Below are positions 10,743-22,800 of a stretch of DNA of 64,000 nt, in pieces. The notes beneath the pieces are model-generated. The model worked only from the letters and a program-made list of their open reading frames with translations. It was not told where the DNA came from and did not search any database. The stretch is from positions 3,348,001-3,412,000 of the forward strand of contig CM044309.1 in NCBI GenBank assembly GCA_024291935.2. Direction: 5' to 3'. The stretch comes from Okapia johnstoni (lineage: Eukaryota > Chordata > Mammalia > Artiodactyla > Giraffidae). Position numbers and translations under genes: made by a program. Each line of letters opens with the position of its first letter. Position 1 is the first letter of the stretch.

Positions 10743-10771
10743 GCCTAACAATCTAGGAATAGAAAGGGTAT

Positions 10772-11046
10772 GACGGAGAAGGCAATGGCACCCCACTCTA
10801 GTACTCTTGCCTGGAAAATCCCATGGATAGAGGAGCCTAGTAGGCTGCAGTCCTTGGGGTTGCTAAGAGTCAGACACGACTGAGCAATTTCACTTTCACT
10901 TTTCACTTTCATGCATTGGAGAAGGAAATGGCAACCCACTCCAGTGCTCTTGCCTGGAGAATCCCAGGGATGAGGGAGCCTGGTGGGCTGCCATCTGTGG
11001 GGTGGCACAGAGTCGGACATGACTGAAACAACTTAGCAGCAGCAGC
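10772..11046 (+). mobile_element. Bov-A2 SINE, full dimer
   Basis: Two Bov-A units end in AGC repeats. Perfect 11-bp TSDs (AGAAAGGGTAT) lie at 10761-10771 and 11047-11057. It landed about 20 bp beyond the upstream end of a BovB. Confidence 0.95.
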
Positions 11047-11154
11047 AGAAAGGGTATAAAATATTCTTATTTAAAGATAAAATTTTTAATGTAGTTATCA
11101 TTTTAATTGTACCTGCAATGATACAACTTTAATATACATATTATACATATGCGT

Positions 11155-11363
11155 GTGTGCTCAGCTTCTTCAGCTGTATCTGACTCTTTGTGGCCCCATG
11201 GACCATACCCTCCCAGCCTCCTCTGTCCACGAGAGCTCCCTGGCGAGAATACTGGAGTGGGTTGCCATGCTCTCCTCCAGGGGATCTTCCTGACACAGGA
11301 GTTGAAATAGCATCTCCTGTATTGCAGGCAGATTCTTTACTGCTGAGCCACTTGGGTAGCCCA
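11155..11363 (-). mobile_element. Bov-tA SINE
   Basis: A minus-strand Bov-A unit is followed by the tRNA-derived head, ending with 'tgagccacttgggtagccc' at the right edge. Confidence 0.87.
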
Positions 11364-12400
11364 TGGTATCTATATAGGCTAAGTCATTTGCTGCACTAAT
11401 AGATCTAAATATATATAATGGCACAAAGAGAGGGAAGTTTCATTCTTGTTCATTCTGATGGGACCGGGTCAGTTAACAGTATATCTATGCAGCTCTACCC
11501 ATTTAGTTATTTAGGAGCCCAAGCAGGTTGAGGATTCTGCATTTACCACCTGGCTTTTTGAAAGGAAAGAATTTGCAATAGGTTTGTAATGCATGATCTG
11601 CCTCACTTGGGGATCCCAAAAAGAAGGAAAGGCGAAGAAGTCAAATCTTTTTGTATGCAAGCTGACTAATAACAGGCCTCCTGTAAAAACACTGGTGATA
11701 TTTACCATCTGGAGAGGTTTTTTGTTTGTTTGTTTAGTGTTTCATCTATTGGAATGTTCCTGGTTAGACTAAAATTATGTGCAAATTTATGACACATAAA
11801 TCCCTGGAAATTGTCATATAAAGGACATAAAAATGAAGTATCAAATAGGGATGCTTCATGAAGAAAATCTCTGTTGTATTAGGGATGACTGTATTTATCT
11901 CTCAGACATTCATGTTCAATCTGGGCAAGAATGAATCATAAAATGGTCCTAAACTTTCCTTCACTTTGCCTTGCCTTCTGGTATCATGGAAATGATTAAT
12001 AAAGTTTGACATTGGATAAGATCTGTGTTTTGTGTGTGTGTGTGTGTGAGTCTAATTTGATAGTCCAGGGCTTAAAGTGTTGACCTGGATAAGTATAGGA
12101 AAGGTTCTCCATTGCTGCTAGTTTAATGGGCAGAAAGCCCACAGGAGCACTCAAGATGAAATTTTGTGGGACTGACCTGGAAAAACCACACAATACTTCC
12201 TGTTGCCTTTCTTGTCTGAAACTCAGCAGTATGGTGCCACATTTCTAGTGCAAGAGAACCCTGGGAAATACAATCCAGCTGAATACCCAGAATGAAGAGG
12301 AGACTGTGGACTTTAGTGAGTGGCTATCAGTTTGTTAAAACTCATTCTAGAGAAATGACTAAACTACGGTACATGTTTATTCATAAGAATAATTAAGATG
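11364..12400. other. Unassigned DNA
   Basis: No family is recognised. It contains a short TTTG run at about 11720-11736 and a TG microsatellite listed separately. Small open frames carry no motif. Confidence 0.4.
12031..12049. repeat. TG microsatellite
   Basis: A run of about nine TG dinucleotides. Confidence 0.85.
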
Positions 12401-12520
12401 TAGCTCACATTGATCAGTTGCATACTTTCTACTGGGCTGAGCAGCTCATTCGCTCGTCACAATAGCTCTCTGAGTTAGAAACCAATGTTGTTACTCTTTA
12501 CATGTGGAATCGGAATCATG
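12401..12520 (-). mobile_element. MIR SINE, left part of a split copy
   Basis: A degraded minus-strand MIR ('tcgctcgtcacaatagctctctgag' for the usual 'aatcctcacaacaaccctatgag', then 'tactctttacatgtgg') breaks off at a BovB. It appears to resume at 12906. Confidence 0.5.
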
Positions 12521-12905
12521 TGTTGCTGTTGTTTAGTTGCTAAGTCATGTGCATCTCTTTTCAACCCTATAAACTGCAGCACGCCAGGCCTCCCTGTCCT
12601 TCACTATCTCCCTGAGTTTGCTAAAACTCCTGTCCATCGAGTCAGTGATGCCATCCAACCATCTCATCCTCTGTCGTCCCCTTCTCCTCCTTCCTTCAAT
12701 CTTTCCCAGCGTCAGGGTCTTTTCCAATGAGTCGGCTCTTTGCATCAGGTGGCCAAAGTATTGAAGCTTCAGCATCAGTCTTTCCAATGAATATTCAGGG
12801 TTGATTTCCTTTAGGATTGACTGGTTGGATCTCCTTGCTATTCAAGATGCTCTCAAGAGTCTTCTCCGGCACCACAGTTAAAAGCATCAGTCCCTTAGCA
12901 CTCTT
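12521..12905 (-). mobile_element. BovB LINE, 3' fragment
   Basis: The minus-strand BovB 3' tail and the end of the ORF run from 'tgttgctgttgtttagttgc' to the 'aaaagcatca' block. It is inserted into the MIR that flanks it on both sides. The minus-strand 80-codon frame at 12545-12787 is the BovB ORF C-terminus. Confidence 0.93.
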
Positions 12906-13015
12906 AGTTAGATATTATTACCTAAGGACACAGCACCAGGACATGGCAGAGGCAAGATACGCAGGCCTTTCTGACTACCACGGCGCTTTTCAAAGTGCTT
13001 ACACCTATCAGTTAA
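12906..13015 (-). mobile_element. MIR SINE, right part of a split copy
   Basis: The blocks 'attacctaaggacacagcac' and 'catggcagaggcaagatacgcagg' fit the region of minus-strand MIR that should follow the part at 12401-12520. This supports one MIR interrupted by BovB. Confidence 0.45.
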
Positions 13016-13083
13016 GAAGTCTAGGAATAAGAATGTCATATAGGTAGGGTTTCTAGATTAGAAAAATAACAACATGCTGTATT

Positions 13084-13265
13084 GCTGCTGCTTTTGCTAA
13101 GCTGCTAATTTGCCATTTCTTTCTCCAATGCATGCATGCATGCTAAGTCACTTCAGTCATGTCCGACTCTGTGCAACTCCATGGACTATAGCCCACCAGG
13201 CTCCTCTGTCCACAGGATTCTCCAGGCAAGAATACTGGAGTGGGTTGCCATTTCCTTCTCCAAAT
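13084..13265 (-). mobile_element. Bov-A2 SINE with internal deletion
   Basis: The GCT-rich end (minus-strand AGC tail) starts at 13084. The first unit encountered is reduced to about 45 bp before a nearly complete second unit. Perfect 10-bp TSDs (ATGCTGTATT) lie at 13074-13083 and 13266-13275. A GCAT run at 13126-13141 marks the inter-unit junction. Confidence 0.92.
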
Positions 13266-13442
13266 ATGCTGTATTAGGGACATGCTTTTACTAAAAATAT
13301 ATTTAGTGTTTACCTGAAACTTAAATTTAGCTGGATGCCTTATATTTTCTTTGCTAATTAATTCTAGTAACTCTACATTGTATGTAGGATTAAAATTTAA
13401 AAGAAAAAGAGAAAGTATTGATCTTGCATTATACTTTTCTAT

Positions 13443-13498
13443 TACTGTTTAGAAAAATACTACCCTTGAATACTGTTTAGAAAAATACTACCCTTGAA
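13443..13498. repeat. Perfect 28-bp tandem duplication
   Basis: The unit beginning TACTGTTTAGAAAAATACTA occurs twice in a row without mismatch, at 13443-13470 and 13471-13498. Perfect identity suggests a recent local duplication. Confidence 0.97.
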
Positions 13499-14729
13499 TG
13501 CATAGCAGTGTGGTGTAATTAACCATAGACATCCTCACCTGAGACAAGTAGTGGGATAAATCTCTTGATTATATTATGGGGGGAGGAGATGCTTGACTTC
13601 CCTGAAGGAGATGACCAGGGTTAGAAGCCATGCCCACCCCTTACTAGATCATACATAATGTTGCATAAACTAACTTTAATATAAAATATCTTAGCATTTG
13701 AAACAACATTAAATATATATTTTTATATCTCGTTGAGTTCCCTTTACTCATCTGTGATATGTGTTATTTTGTTCATTATACATTAAAAATAGTTAAATAT
13801 TATACTAGGTACTCTAGGATATATAGGTCAAAATTATCACTATTTCTGATTCTTTTTAATGTGAATAATTTATTAGCTAAACTGGACACCATTGAGAAGT
13901 AAAGGGATATCTTTAGTAATTATCCCAGAAAACAGGCAAAGATGAGACAGTGATGAGGACCTGGGGCAAAAGTCACTACTTTGGGCCACACTGCTTTAGG
14001 ATCCAGATTATGGTCTGTCCAATCTTAGAGGAGAAAAGCTTCCACAGACATCGTTTAACAGAATCTTATGTTATAGGTTGAGAAATCTGAGGCCAGTGAA
14101 AATAAGCAATATTTTCTATAGATTAACAAATCTCATTCAAGTTGATGACATTTTTTAATAAGGAGTGATTAATATGACAATTTTCCCATCACTCACTGCA
14201 CATCTGTAAGTAGGACCTAAGGACCTTACCCTCTAAAACAATGTGAACTTCAGCTAAGACTCTAAAGGCTAGAATTAAATCTCGCACATTCATGACAGAT
14301 GTCTATATTCATTCCTTTAGAACACATATTCATTTCTTCTAAACCTACTAAGAATAATGTATGTTTTATGTGGTTTATTATGTATGTATATATTCTCATC
14401 TTATAGTCCAGACTATCATTTTTATATCCTAATGATTCTATGTTGTAGAACAGATGGCCTGTCTCTCCTTGACAGACACAGAGCTGAACCAAGAAATGGC
14501 CAAGCCACAGAATCTCCATTAATATGGCCTTCAGTAAACATAAGAGCAGAATACATCTTTGGCGTTTTTAGAAATAACTAAATATTATTTCACTTGAAAT
14601 TACTATATTTTTGTTTGATTGTCTTTCATATGCCTGACAGCAAAAAATACTCTGTGAAAATTCACCTCCGATTAGCATATATTTAAGCTTTCTCTTTTTT
14701 CTACAATATTAAGTAATGTTAAGAATCTG
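13499..14729. other. Unassigned AT-rich DNA
   Basis: No recognised repeat. Two short opposing frames at 14262-14581 share the same DNA and have no domain, so I treat both as chance. Confidence 0.4.
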
Positions 14730-14945
14730 TACTCTACAACCAGCCTAACTGGGTTGCTTTCCTGATGCCAATAACCCTAGCTTTTGAAATATGGGCAAGT
14801 TTCTTAACCCAGTGTTCTCATCTGTCAAATGGGATTTATAATGCCTGCATAATCTTATTTGAATAAATAATACAGTTTATGATAACAATTAAAAGAATGT
14901 TCTGTCATATTTTAAGCACACAGTACATAAATTCTTGTCATTGTA
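14730..14945 (+). mobile_element. MIR SINE
   Basis: It has the plus-strand MIR pattern: 'tatgggcaagtttcttaaccc', 'tctcatctgtcaaatgggattta', then 'agcacacagtacataaat' near the 3' end. Confidence 0.75.
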
Positions 14946-15163
14946 TTATGTCTTTTCAACAAAATAGATCCCTTATCTCATTGCCCTGTTATTTTTGGTT
15001 TATTTCTTTTTTTCGAGTATGAACTTGTGAACGATAGCCAGTTAAAATAAAAAGAATTACTATTTATAATATCCAGCTTTTAATTAATTGTTAAGGCCAA
15101 ACTCTAAAAGAGAGTCTGTTAACCTACCACAGTGATACTATGGTAACTTTTTGAGCATTTTAT

Positions 15164-15381
15164 GAAGCGGAGTGAAGTGAAGTCGTTCAGTAGTGTCCTA
15201 CTCTTTGCGATCCCATGGACTATAGCCTACCAGGCTCCTCCGTCCATGGAATTTTCCAGGCAAGAGCACTGGAGTGAGTTGCCATTTCCTTCTCCAGAGG
15301 ATCTTCCCGACCCAGGGATTGAACTCAGGTTTCCTGCACTGTAGGCAGACACTTTACCGTCTGAGCCACCAGGGAACTCCC
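15164..15381 (-). mobile_element. Bov-tA SINE
   Basis: A minus-strand Bov-A unit plus tRNA-derived head. TSDs GAGCATTT(T/C)AT lie at 15153-15163 and 15382-15392, with one mismatch. Confidence 0.92.
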
Positions 15382-15392
15382 GAGCATTTCAT

Positions 15393-16289
15393 AGATTAAG
15401 TTACAAAAAATGATTTAATAAGAGCCATTTTCCAAGTTTGATTAAAGTGTGTTTCTTTTATCGTTGTCATCTTAATGCCTAAAGAAAATATTACTCAAGA
15501 ATTTAAGTTGGAATTTTAAAGTGTATGTTAAACCAGAGAAAGAAAATGCAATTATTTTCTGCTTGAATTCCAAGCTTATGATATACATACAAAACGAGAA
15601 GGAAATAAACTCTAGGATGAATCTCATTTCAATAAGTTATGGCTGTTTTTCTGAAAGTAAGAGATTTTTTTCAAAAGCATTCAGTGTTAATGAATACTCT
15701 TATTCTAGATTTAGAAACTAAGATAACATTTTTTTTTCCCAGAAATTGCTTGAAAATGAAATAAATGCCATATGGATGGGAATTTGGCAATAACCAGGAC
15801 AGTGTTGTTGTTGTTGTGGTTGTTTTCCAAAAAATGTGTGCTGTTTTCAGAATGAGCGAGTCAAACATTTTATGCTTGACTTCTTCTCACCCTCGCGTCA
15901 CTGAGGACCCTTAGTCCAGCATCTGTGCTTTCCGCTGCTCTGCCTGAACTGCAGAACGCGGTTAAGGGAAAGAGAAGAGCTTGCTGTCGGGGTCCACTGC
16001 CTATGACGCTTCAGATTAACTCTCAGCTGGTATTTCTCTCTCTCTCTCTTTTTTAATTTTCAACAAGTTAATTTTGTTATCCTTTCAGTGGCTTTTCCAG
16101 TATTTGTCCTCATCAGTTTCACCACATTCTTTCTATTCCTTCTCCCTCTAAACCAGGTGATCTCAAGTTCCTTAATTTAGACGGAGATGGCTGAAAGTTT
16201 TTCCTGGTTTTGTTCTTTAGAACAAGCAGTTTAGTTAGACGTTTTTCTACCACTGTCTGTCTGCAAGCTACTTTGGCAAGCAGAGCCCT
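15393..16289. other. Unassigned DNA
   Basis: No family is recognised. The 15880-16015 part is more GC-rich with several CpGs ('ccctcgcgtcactg', 'gcagaacgcggtta'), unlike the AT-rich surroundings, but I can assign no function to it. A CT run lies at about 16036-16050. Confidence 0.4.
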
Positions 16290-16370
16290 CGCCACCTTGA
16301 GGATTAAATGAGGTTATTCCTGTAAAGCGCTTGGCGTCATGCCAGGCAAGTAACAATGATATTAATTCTT
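16290..16370 (+). mobile_element. MIR SINE 3' fragment
   Basis: The pattern 'gaggattaaatgaggtta', 'gtaaagcgcttggcgtcatgcc' is the plus-strand MIR 3' core. Confidence 0.6.
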
Positions 16371-16524
16371 TTTTCCATATTAAATAGTGGGGAAAGGTTC
16401 AACCATGGATTACTTGTTTAAAATCTGTGCTGTTTTTTTTTTTTCAGTAAAAATACCTTTCTAAACAAGATATGTTTCAAACTGTTAGAAATGTCCATAT
16501 GTGTTCTAATATCTGAAAATAACT

Positions 16525-16665
16525 GCATAAAATAGCGGTTAGGAGCAAGGGAGCAGGAGCCAGACTCTCTAGACTCAAATTTCCCCTTTGTCACAGGATG
16601 GATATCCAGACACTTGAATTTGCCTGTTTCCTCACCAATCAAGATGGGTTGTAAGAGCGTCTATA
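16525..16665 (+). mobile_element. MIR SINE 5' fragment
   Basis: It has the MIR head-core pattern 'gcggttaggagcaagg...gagccagactctctagactcaaat', then 'tttcctcaccaatcaagatggg'. Confidence 0.55.
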
Positions 16666-17980
16666 GCCAGCGCAGTGAAGAGGAGGGAGAAGGTCAGTGT
16701 GTGTGAAGTGCTTCTCAGAAGCTGTGCATGCTGACACGCAACAAGGTTAGCTGTGACGGCTTTCATGGTATTCAGCAGTCACCATTTGAGCAAATATGCT
16801 GAAACTTTAATCACGATGACTTTAGAATATAAGACAATTTAGAATATATTCCTTCTAAAGAGGAACAAAAATTAATTAAATAAATACATTACATAAAAAT
16901 AAATTAAATAAATATAAAACTGCAAGCGCTATTAAGAGCTAGGGAGAAAAGCATCCAGTGGATTGAGGGGGTCTGATTGACTCTGTAAACCGAGTATGAG
17001 ACCGTAAGATGAGTAGGTGCTCACTTGAATTTTATTTCATTTTATTTATTTTTTGATGAAGGTAATGTTTGGTTTTCTGATTACAATAGAAGCCAAAGCA
17101 CTATCTGTGTTGTTTACCTGATGTTCCCTTAGATTCTTCTCACAGGGATCCAAGATTGTCCCTTATTAAGGGAAGCAGGGTGCTTTCAGTCTGGAGAGAT
17201 TTCACTGTGGTTCTCATTTATATCACAGGTGAAATGCAGGTCCCAGAGGCTTCTACATTGTGAGATGATATCAGTAACTGGGACACTGAGGTCCCGGTTT
17301 TTCTTGTTTAATACCCTCCTAATTATAGGCTTCTTTCCCTTTTTTCCAGCCTTTATATTAGTGATAAAAGTAATCTGCAATCTCTCTGAAATAACTTTCA
17401 TGCTAAAAGCAATTAAGCAGATATCTTCTTGGCTCCTTAGAGAGAAAATAGGTTTAGACACGCAGGAAAACTTTGTCATTAAGGTCCCAGGTAACTGCAA
17501 TTCTCTAACAGTTAATAGTACAAGGGATTGGGCTCAGGTGGCAGCATACAGTATAAGGTAAATACATTTTCCTCCAGAACTCCAAGGTGCATTCATAAAT
17601 GGTGAACTTACCTCGAGGTTATGAAAGCAAAACCCAACTGACTTTGGAGGATGGACAGCACGCTCACTAAAAGGAAAGCAGAGAGATCAAAAGGGAGAAT
17701 GAAACAGAGACAAAGCAAAGGGTCAATGAAGGTCTTGCTAAGGAGATGTTTGCTGCTTTGTCAGTGTAGTGCTAATCATATGTATTATTAGTTACATAAA
17801 TAATAATGTGTAAGTACTGAAATTTCTCTATTCAGAATCCATTGTCAAAAGTAGAAGTCTCCAACAAAACTGTCATGTTAAGACAACTAACAGCAAGTCT
17901 TGGGAATTTAAAAATATTTAGATATTTTTAGTCTTTTTTCAGTATTTTTAAAGTTATGTATTTCTCAGTTTTCGTTATAT
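16666..17980. other. Unassigned DNA
   Basis: No recognised repeat. Frames on both strands overlap at 17186-17561 (104 and 110 codons). Neither shows a domain, and two long frames on the same DNA argue for chance. A/T repeats of AATA type lie near 16870-16920. Confidence 0.4.
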
Positions 17981-18092
17981 CATGTGTACTCTTTGCAACC
18001 CTATGTGCCATAGCCCACCAGCCTCCTCTGTCCTTGAAATTTTCCAGGCAAGAATACTGGAGTGGGTTGCCATTTCCTACTCCAGGGGATAC
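17981..18092 (-). mobile_element. Bov-A unit fragment
   Basis: A single minus-strand Bov-A unit from 'actctttgcaaccc' to 'ttcctactccaggggat', without tRNA head or second unit. Confidence 0.85.
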
Positions 18093-19721
18093 CTTGTGTA
18101 ATTTTCATTAATTTAAAGAATTATATAGATTTTGGGGTGAAAGTTAGGTGTTATTCTGACTGCTCACTATGTATTTAAAACAATCCCCTCTTCATGTCAG
18201 ACATGGTTATATTGACACCTAAATTCTATATATTTGAAATGTTTTTGGATGAGCGGTTTAACTTAGTTGAATTTCGAACATCTTTCAGTGTATGTTTTAC
18301 ATGTGAAAAAGGAGAATTTATCTCACTTTGTCTTATTTTTTCATGATTCTCTGGAATGTATTCCTTGTAGAAAGCCTTATATTTAAAGTTGTCAAACAGT
18401 TGATCTGCAATTAGAACATGCATAAAAGTACAAATTGTTATAATGTCTGTCTCATGCTTTACTCAAAATGAAGGAGAAATGCATAAGGTTTTATATGAAC
18501 TGAATAGATAATCTTCATTTCATGAATGATTTGCATATAGAATGAGTGTTATTATAGGGAGTTATAATGTAATCAAGAAGATCAATTTCTTGTTTTCTAT
18601 TTTAAGTCATGATCTGAATCTTTCATCATTAAGAATGTAGCTTAGATTTTGCTGACTGGAATATATTATTATTTCTAATCTTAGTTTTCTTTGTATGGTA
18701 AATATGTTGGTGGGGTTTTCTACTTACTGAAATCTCATTTTGGTATTTTAGATTTTTTACTACATTCAATATGATCTCAAATCATTTTTTAGGTAAAGAA
18801 GTCTTAATATGAATTTGTAAAAGAATGTTTAACCATAGTGTGTTAAAAAGTGGTTTCATCATGTTTCTCCCTCTTGGTCCCCTATGAGATTTATTTTCCC
18901 ATAATCTCATAATTTCCTTAAAAAATTATATCTACCTCTGTTAATATAAGTTCTACATTAATGGTTATTCACTGTAGTAAAGAAACATTGACATCTTTCT
19001 GTTATTATCCTGTTTTGGTCTGTTTCTGATGGTCTTTCTCTTATTTTATTCACAGTACATTAATGTGATTTTCCCAGGAAAGGTTTGCTGAAAATAGCCT
19101 CTCTCACATGTGACTGTAGTTTAGAAAGTTTACTTATGTCAATATTTCAAATGACTAAATATCTTCAGTATCTTTAATGGTAGGAAAAGGAAAGCAGATG
19201 GAGAAGTAGGCCAAGCGTAACTGACGGACACAGAACACAGAGCGTCTGTTATTCCTGTTTTTGTACTTTCCACTGTGATTCTATAGCATGCAAGATAGAT
19301 GATTTTGAATATAGTTGAGGTACAGACTTATTCAGGATTCAACTACCAACGTTACATTATTATTAAAATTTAATAAAGTTCTGCTGCCATTTTATCACTA
19401 CAAGTGATGTCTGAATATCTGAAAAGAAGTGATTCTTTTTTCTTTGTTTGCGTTTTTATGGCTTAATGGTATTTATACTTCATTTTCACTCAAAATAATT
19501 AAAGAAAAATATTGTTCTGAGAGAGACCTTAGAGGTCCATGCTGAAACCCAATTATATGGCTTAGGAAGTCTGGAATAAGAGGGGTGATTGCAGTGATTC
19601 TGAGGTCTAGTCCCATCCCAGTACTGTATTGGTTCCTATCCTCGAATGTATATGGTAACAGTCTTAAACAAGATTAGACCTATACTCTAGAAACACTGAT
19701 AATGGAGATTTACGGTGGGTC
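18093..19721. other. Unassigned AT-rich DNA
   Basis: I recognise no repeat, gene or RNA in this 1.6 kb. It is one of the longest stretches without a young transposon in the window. Confidence 0.4.
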
Positions 19722-19723
19722 CT

Positions 19724-19848
19724 GCTGCTGCTGCTGCTGCTGCTTAGTCGCATCAGTCGTGTCCGACTCTGTGTGACCCCATAGACGGCAGCCCACCAGG
19801 CTCCCCCGTCCCTGGGATTCTCCAGGCAAGAACACTGGAGTGGGTAGA
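19724..19848 (-). mobile_element. Bov-A2 SINE, half copy
   Basis: It starts with a GCT run (minus-strand AGC tail, about seven repeats) followed by one Bov-A unit. Imperfect TSDs GTGGG(T/C)CCT lie at 19715-19723 and 19849-19857, so the second unit was lost before or during insertion. Confidence 0.88.
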
Positions 19849-19857
19849 GTGGGCCCT

Positions 19858-21207
19858 AGGCATTCCTAATTTTTATATCTATAGTGATGGTGATGATCTG
19901 TCAAGACTGAAAATATTTATTTCATGCATTTAATTTTCCAGAAAGAATATAAGAACACAAGTAATTTCTTACTAGCAGGATTGAAGTTAGAATTAGGCCA
20001 CCTGATACTCTCATTTTCAGTTTAAACACAAACTCGGTGAACAGTTTCCTTGCCTGGATCCACCAGCGTGTTCTGCAATTCTGATTGAATTGTTAAACTC
20101 TGAGTCCTAGAGGCACTGTGTCCAGATGTGCAGACCACATCTAGAAATAAAAACTGATATTCCTGTATAGATGACAAAAAGAAATTGCTGAGTTGTCTTG
20201 GCAATATCACTTAATTATTTGATTATGTGTATCCCTTGGGTGTATACAATTTTTATGTATATTTTTATAGGAAATGCACTCACCCTGTGTTATAAACATG
20301 CTTCTTTCTTATTCATTCATTTATGAAGTATTCAACCTTGAACACATCTGTTACTCTTGGATACCAACATCAGTCATCAGACTTTTTCAATGCCAACAAA
20401 AGTACATGATTAAGGACCATTTAAAGATAAAAGAAAGGTTACAGATATCTTTGTATTGTATAGCATCACTCTTATCCTTGTACAAGCAACATGTTGAATT
20501 AGTGAGTCTGGTTTTGCTGAAGGTCATTGAAAGCCAGGATAACGGTTTTCCTAGCCTGCCCTGTTCCTTGTGCGCACTTTTCCAGACTCAAGTATTGACG
20601 GTGGCCTTTTACTAAGTGTGTTCTAGCTTGGATGATACTTGCTATGATCAGTCGATTTAACATGAAAGCCAGTACTTTTAAAGTCAATTCTTGTACCACG
20701 TTACATAGAAAGGAATGCTTATGAATTCACAGCTTTCTTAGATGTTTTATATAATTTATACAAGTTCTTGCCATATAGCAATAAACCAACCAGTCAGTAT
20801 TTAAGCTTTTTTCTTCCCTTTATTCCTTTTCTTATTTCGAAGAAATATTTGAATATTTACCGAATATCTACACTCTCTGACCGAATGCTAGGCCATGAGT
20901 ACAAAATGTCAAGGAGGATGGGGAAGCAATGAATCTGAGGAGGGTTTTGAGACAGCACAGGGGCCGCTGTACTATATGCACGGACTAGGAAAGGAAAAGG
21001 GTATTTGTAGAAGCCTTCCTGGAGAGTAGTGTCCATTTCTTGGTGTTCCAAAAACATGAACTGAAAAATCTGTTCTTCCAGACTCTATGTCCAAAGCTCC
21101 ATGAACCGTTTTGACAAGGCAGGGTGGAAAATGGAAAGTCCAAATTAGAATCTGGAGTATTCAGTAGATGGAGGAAAAATGCTGGGAACATAGTCCAGGT
21201 AAAACAT
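19858..21207. other. Unassigned DNA
   Basis: No family is confidently recognised. Short frames (20274-20615 plus, 20499-20699 minus, 20985-21191 minus) overlap or lack motifs. Confidence 0.4.
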
Positions 21208-21217
21208 GGACTACTTT

Positions 21218-21259
21218 TTTTTTTTTTTTTTTATTTTATTATTATTATTATTATTTTTT
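21218..21259 (-). mobile_element. Bare poly(A)-tail insertion with TSD
   Basis: A poly(T) run followed by TTA repeats and a second T run is flanked by perfect 10-bp direct repeats (GGACTACTTT) at 21208-21217 and 21260-21269. This is the footprint of a LINE-driven insertion that kept only the tail of its template, read on the minus strand. A slippage-grown T run would not explain the duplicated flank. Confidence 0.7.
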
Positions 21260-21432
21260 GGACTACTTTCTTTTGATGGTGACAGTACTTTTCTTTTGGG
21301 TTGCAATAAAATTAAAGGGGAAGAAATGATATTACAAAGTCAGATGGAGACCCTTAGCCCTTCCGTGTCGTTTTTCCTCTATGGCAGCTCTCCTTGGTGG
21401 ACTGAGGTTTTATCATGGTCCTTATTGCTGGG

Positions 21433-21711
21433 TGTTCATTGGAAGGTCTGATGTTGAAGCTGAAACTCCAATACTTTGGCCACCTCATGCGAAGGGTTGA
21501 CTCATTGGAAAAGACCCTAATGCTGGGTAGGACTGGGGGCGGGAGGAGAAGGGGACGACGGAGGATGAGATGGTTGGATGACATCACCGACTCGATGGAC
21601 ATGGGTTTGGGTAGACTCCGGGAGTTGGTGATGGACAGAGAGGCCTGGCACGCTGCAATTCATGGGGTCTCAAACAGTCGGACACAACTGAGCAACTGAA
21701 CTGAGCTGAAC
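21433..21711 (+). mobile_element. BovB LINE, short 3' copy
   Basis: The last about 280 bp of BovB, ending in 'ctgaactgagctgaac'. Perfect 10-bp TSDs (TATTGCTGGG) lie at 21423-21432 and 21712-21721. The 94-codon frame at 21415-21699 is the BovB ORF C-terminus fused to flank sequence. Confidence 0.96.
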
Positions 21712-21721
21712 TATTGCTGGG

Positions 21722-22401
21722 ACGAAAGTCATTTTTTTTTTCTTACTCTCATTACACAGTATGAGATTACAATCTACCTTCAGATATCAGTTGGGAAGGG
21801 GGGTGGGGCCTCTCTATGCTGTAACCCCATGCATGTATCCTGATGTTATCTCAGGGTAGAGAAAACAGGCAAGACATAGGCCCGTCCCAGAGATACACTT
21901 CATATTGATACTGATCTTGCTCCACCCCGGTTCTCTCTTTTCTACCTTATTCCAGAGAACGCCTAGTAGCTCTCAAATGGGAAAAGATTAAAATCCTAGC
22001 AAGTATTCTTTTTTCAATTTATTGCTTGTCTCAGTGCATCAGCTCTTAGAAATCAAAAGCAAGAATTTTGCCTTTCTACTCTGTCCTTCCTCTTTATTTT
22101 TTTTAAAGAGTAAAAGCACCTTCTTGAAGGCCTATAGGTCCTCTTTCTCCTTAAGTGGCTGAACAGAGTATGACCACATGACATAAAGGAAATATGGGAA
22201 TAGAAATTGACCCTGTAATGCATCACCTGGTTTTTCTGGTGTAGAGTAATTGCTGACCTCTTTATATTCCAATGAAAGTGCCCAAGGACACACACTTGAT
22301 AAGAACTATAGTATCTCATCTGGGTATCCTCACACACCACACAATGACGCTCAAGCATTGTGGTCATACATCCTCAAGCGGTGCTTAGAATAAGGACTGT
22401 A
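21722..22401. other. Unassigned DNA
   Basis: No recognised repeat or gene. The 104-codon minus frame at 22053-22367 shows no domain. Confidence 0.4.
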
Positions 22402-22630
22402 CAGTCGAATGGTTGGATTTGAATTCTGACTCTGTTACTTACTGATTATGGGACTTTGAGCACATTATTGAGGCTCAGTGTGTATCTGTTTCCTCATCTG
22501 TAAAATGGAGCTATTAATAAAGCCTTCCTTATAACCTTCTACTGGGAATAAAATGCTATAATCCATATGGAACATACAGCACAGTCTTTGGCATATATTA
22601 GGTACTCAATAAATGTTAGCTAGTATTATA
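22402..22630 (+). mobile_element. MIR SINE, near full core
   Basis: A clear plus-strand MIR: 'tggatttgaattctgactctg', 'cttactgattatgggactttgagc', 'cctcatctgtaaaatggag', then 'taggtactcaataaatg'. Confidence 0.85.
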
Positions 22631-22800
22631 AATGTTTAATGGCAAGTTAATTCGCATGTTTTCCAGAACTGCTGCTGTCTGAATAGGAATAGTCAGGAGA
22701 GAAAGTCCTGACCCCAGACTCCCTTCTCCAATAGAGATGAATCATTCCCTTGCTTGAATGCAACGGAGTCTATAAACTCCAAATTTAGTACTTAACTAAA

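Noticed and set aside
17186..17561. Two overlapping opposite-strand frames of 104 and 110 codons
   Set aside because: Both occupy the same DNA, neither shows a domain, and no splice sites or repeat coding region explain them.
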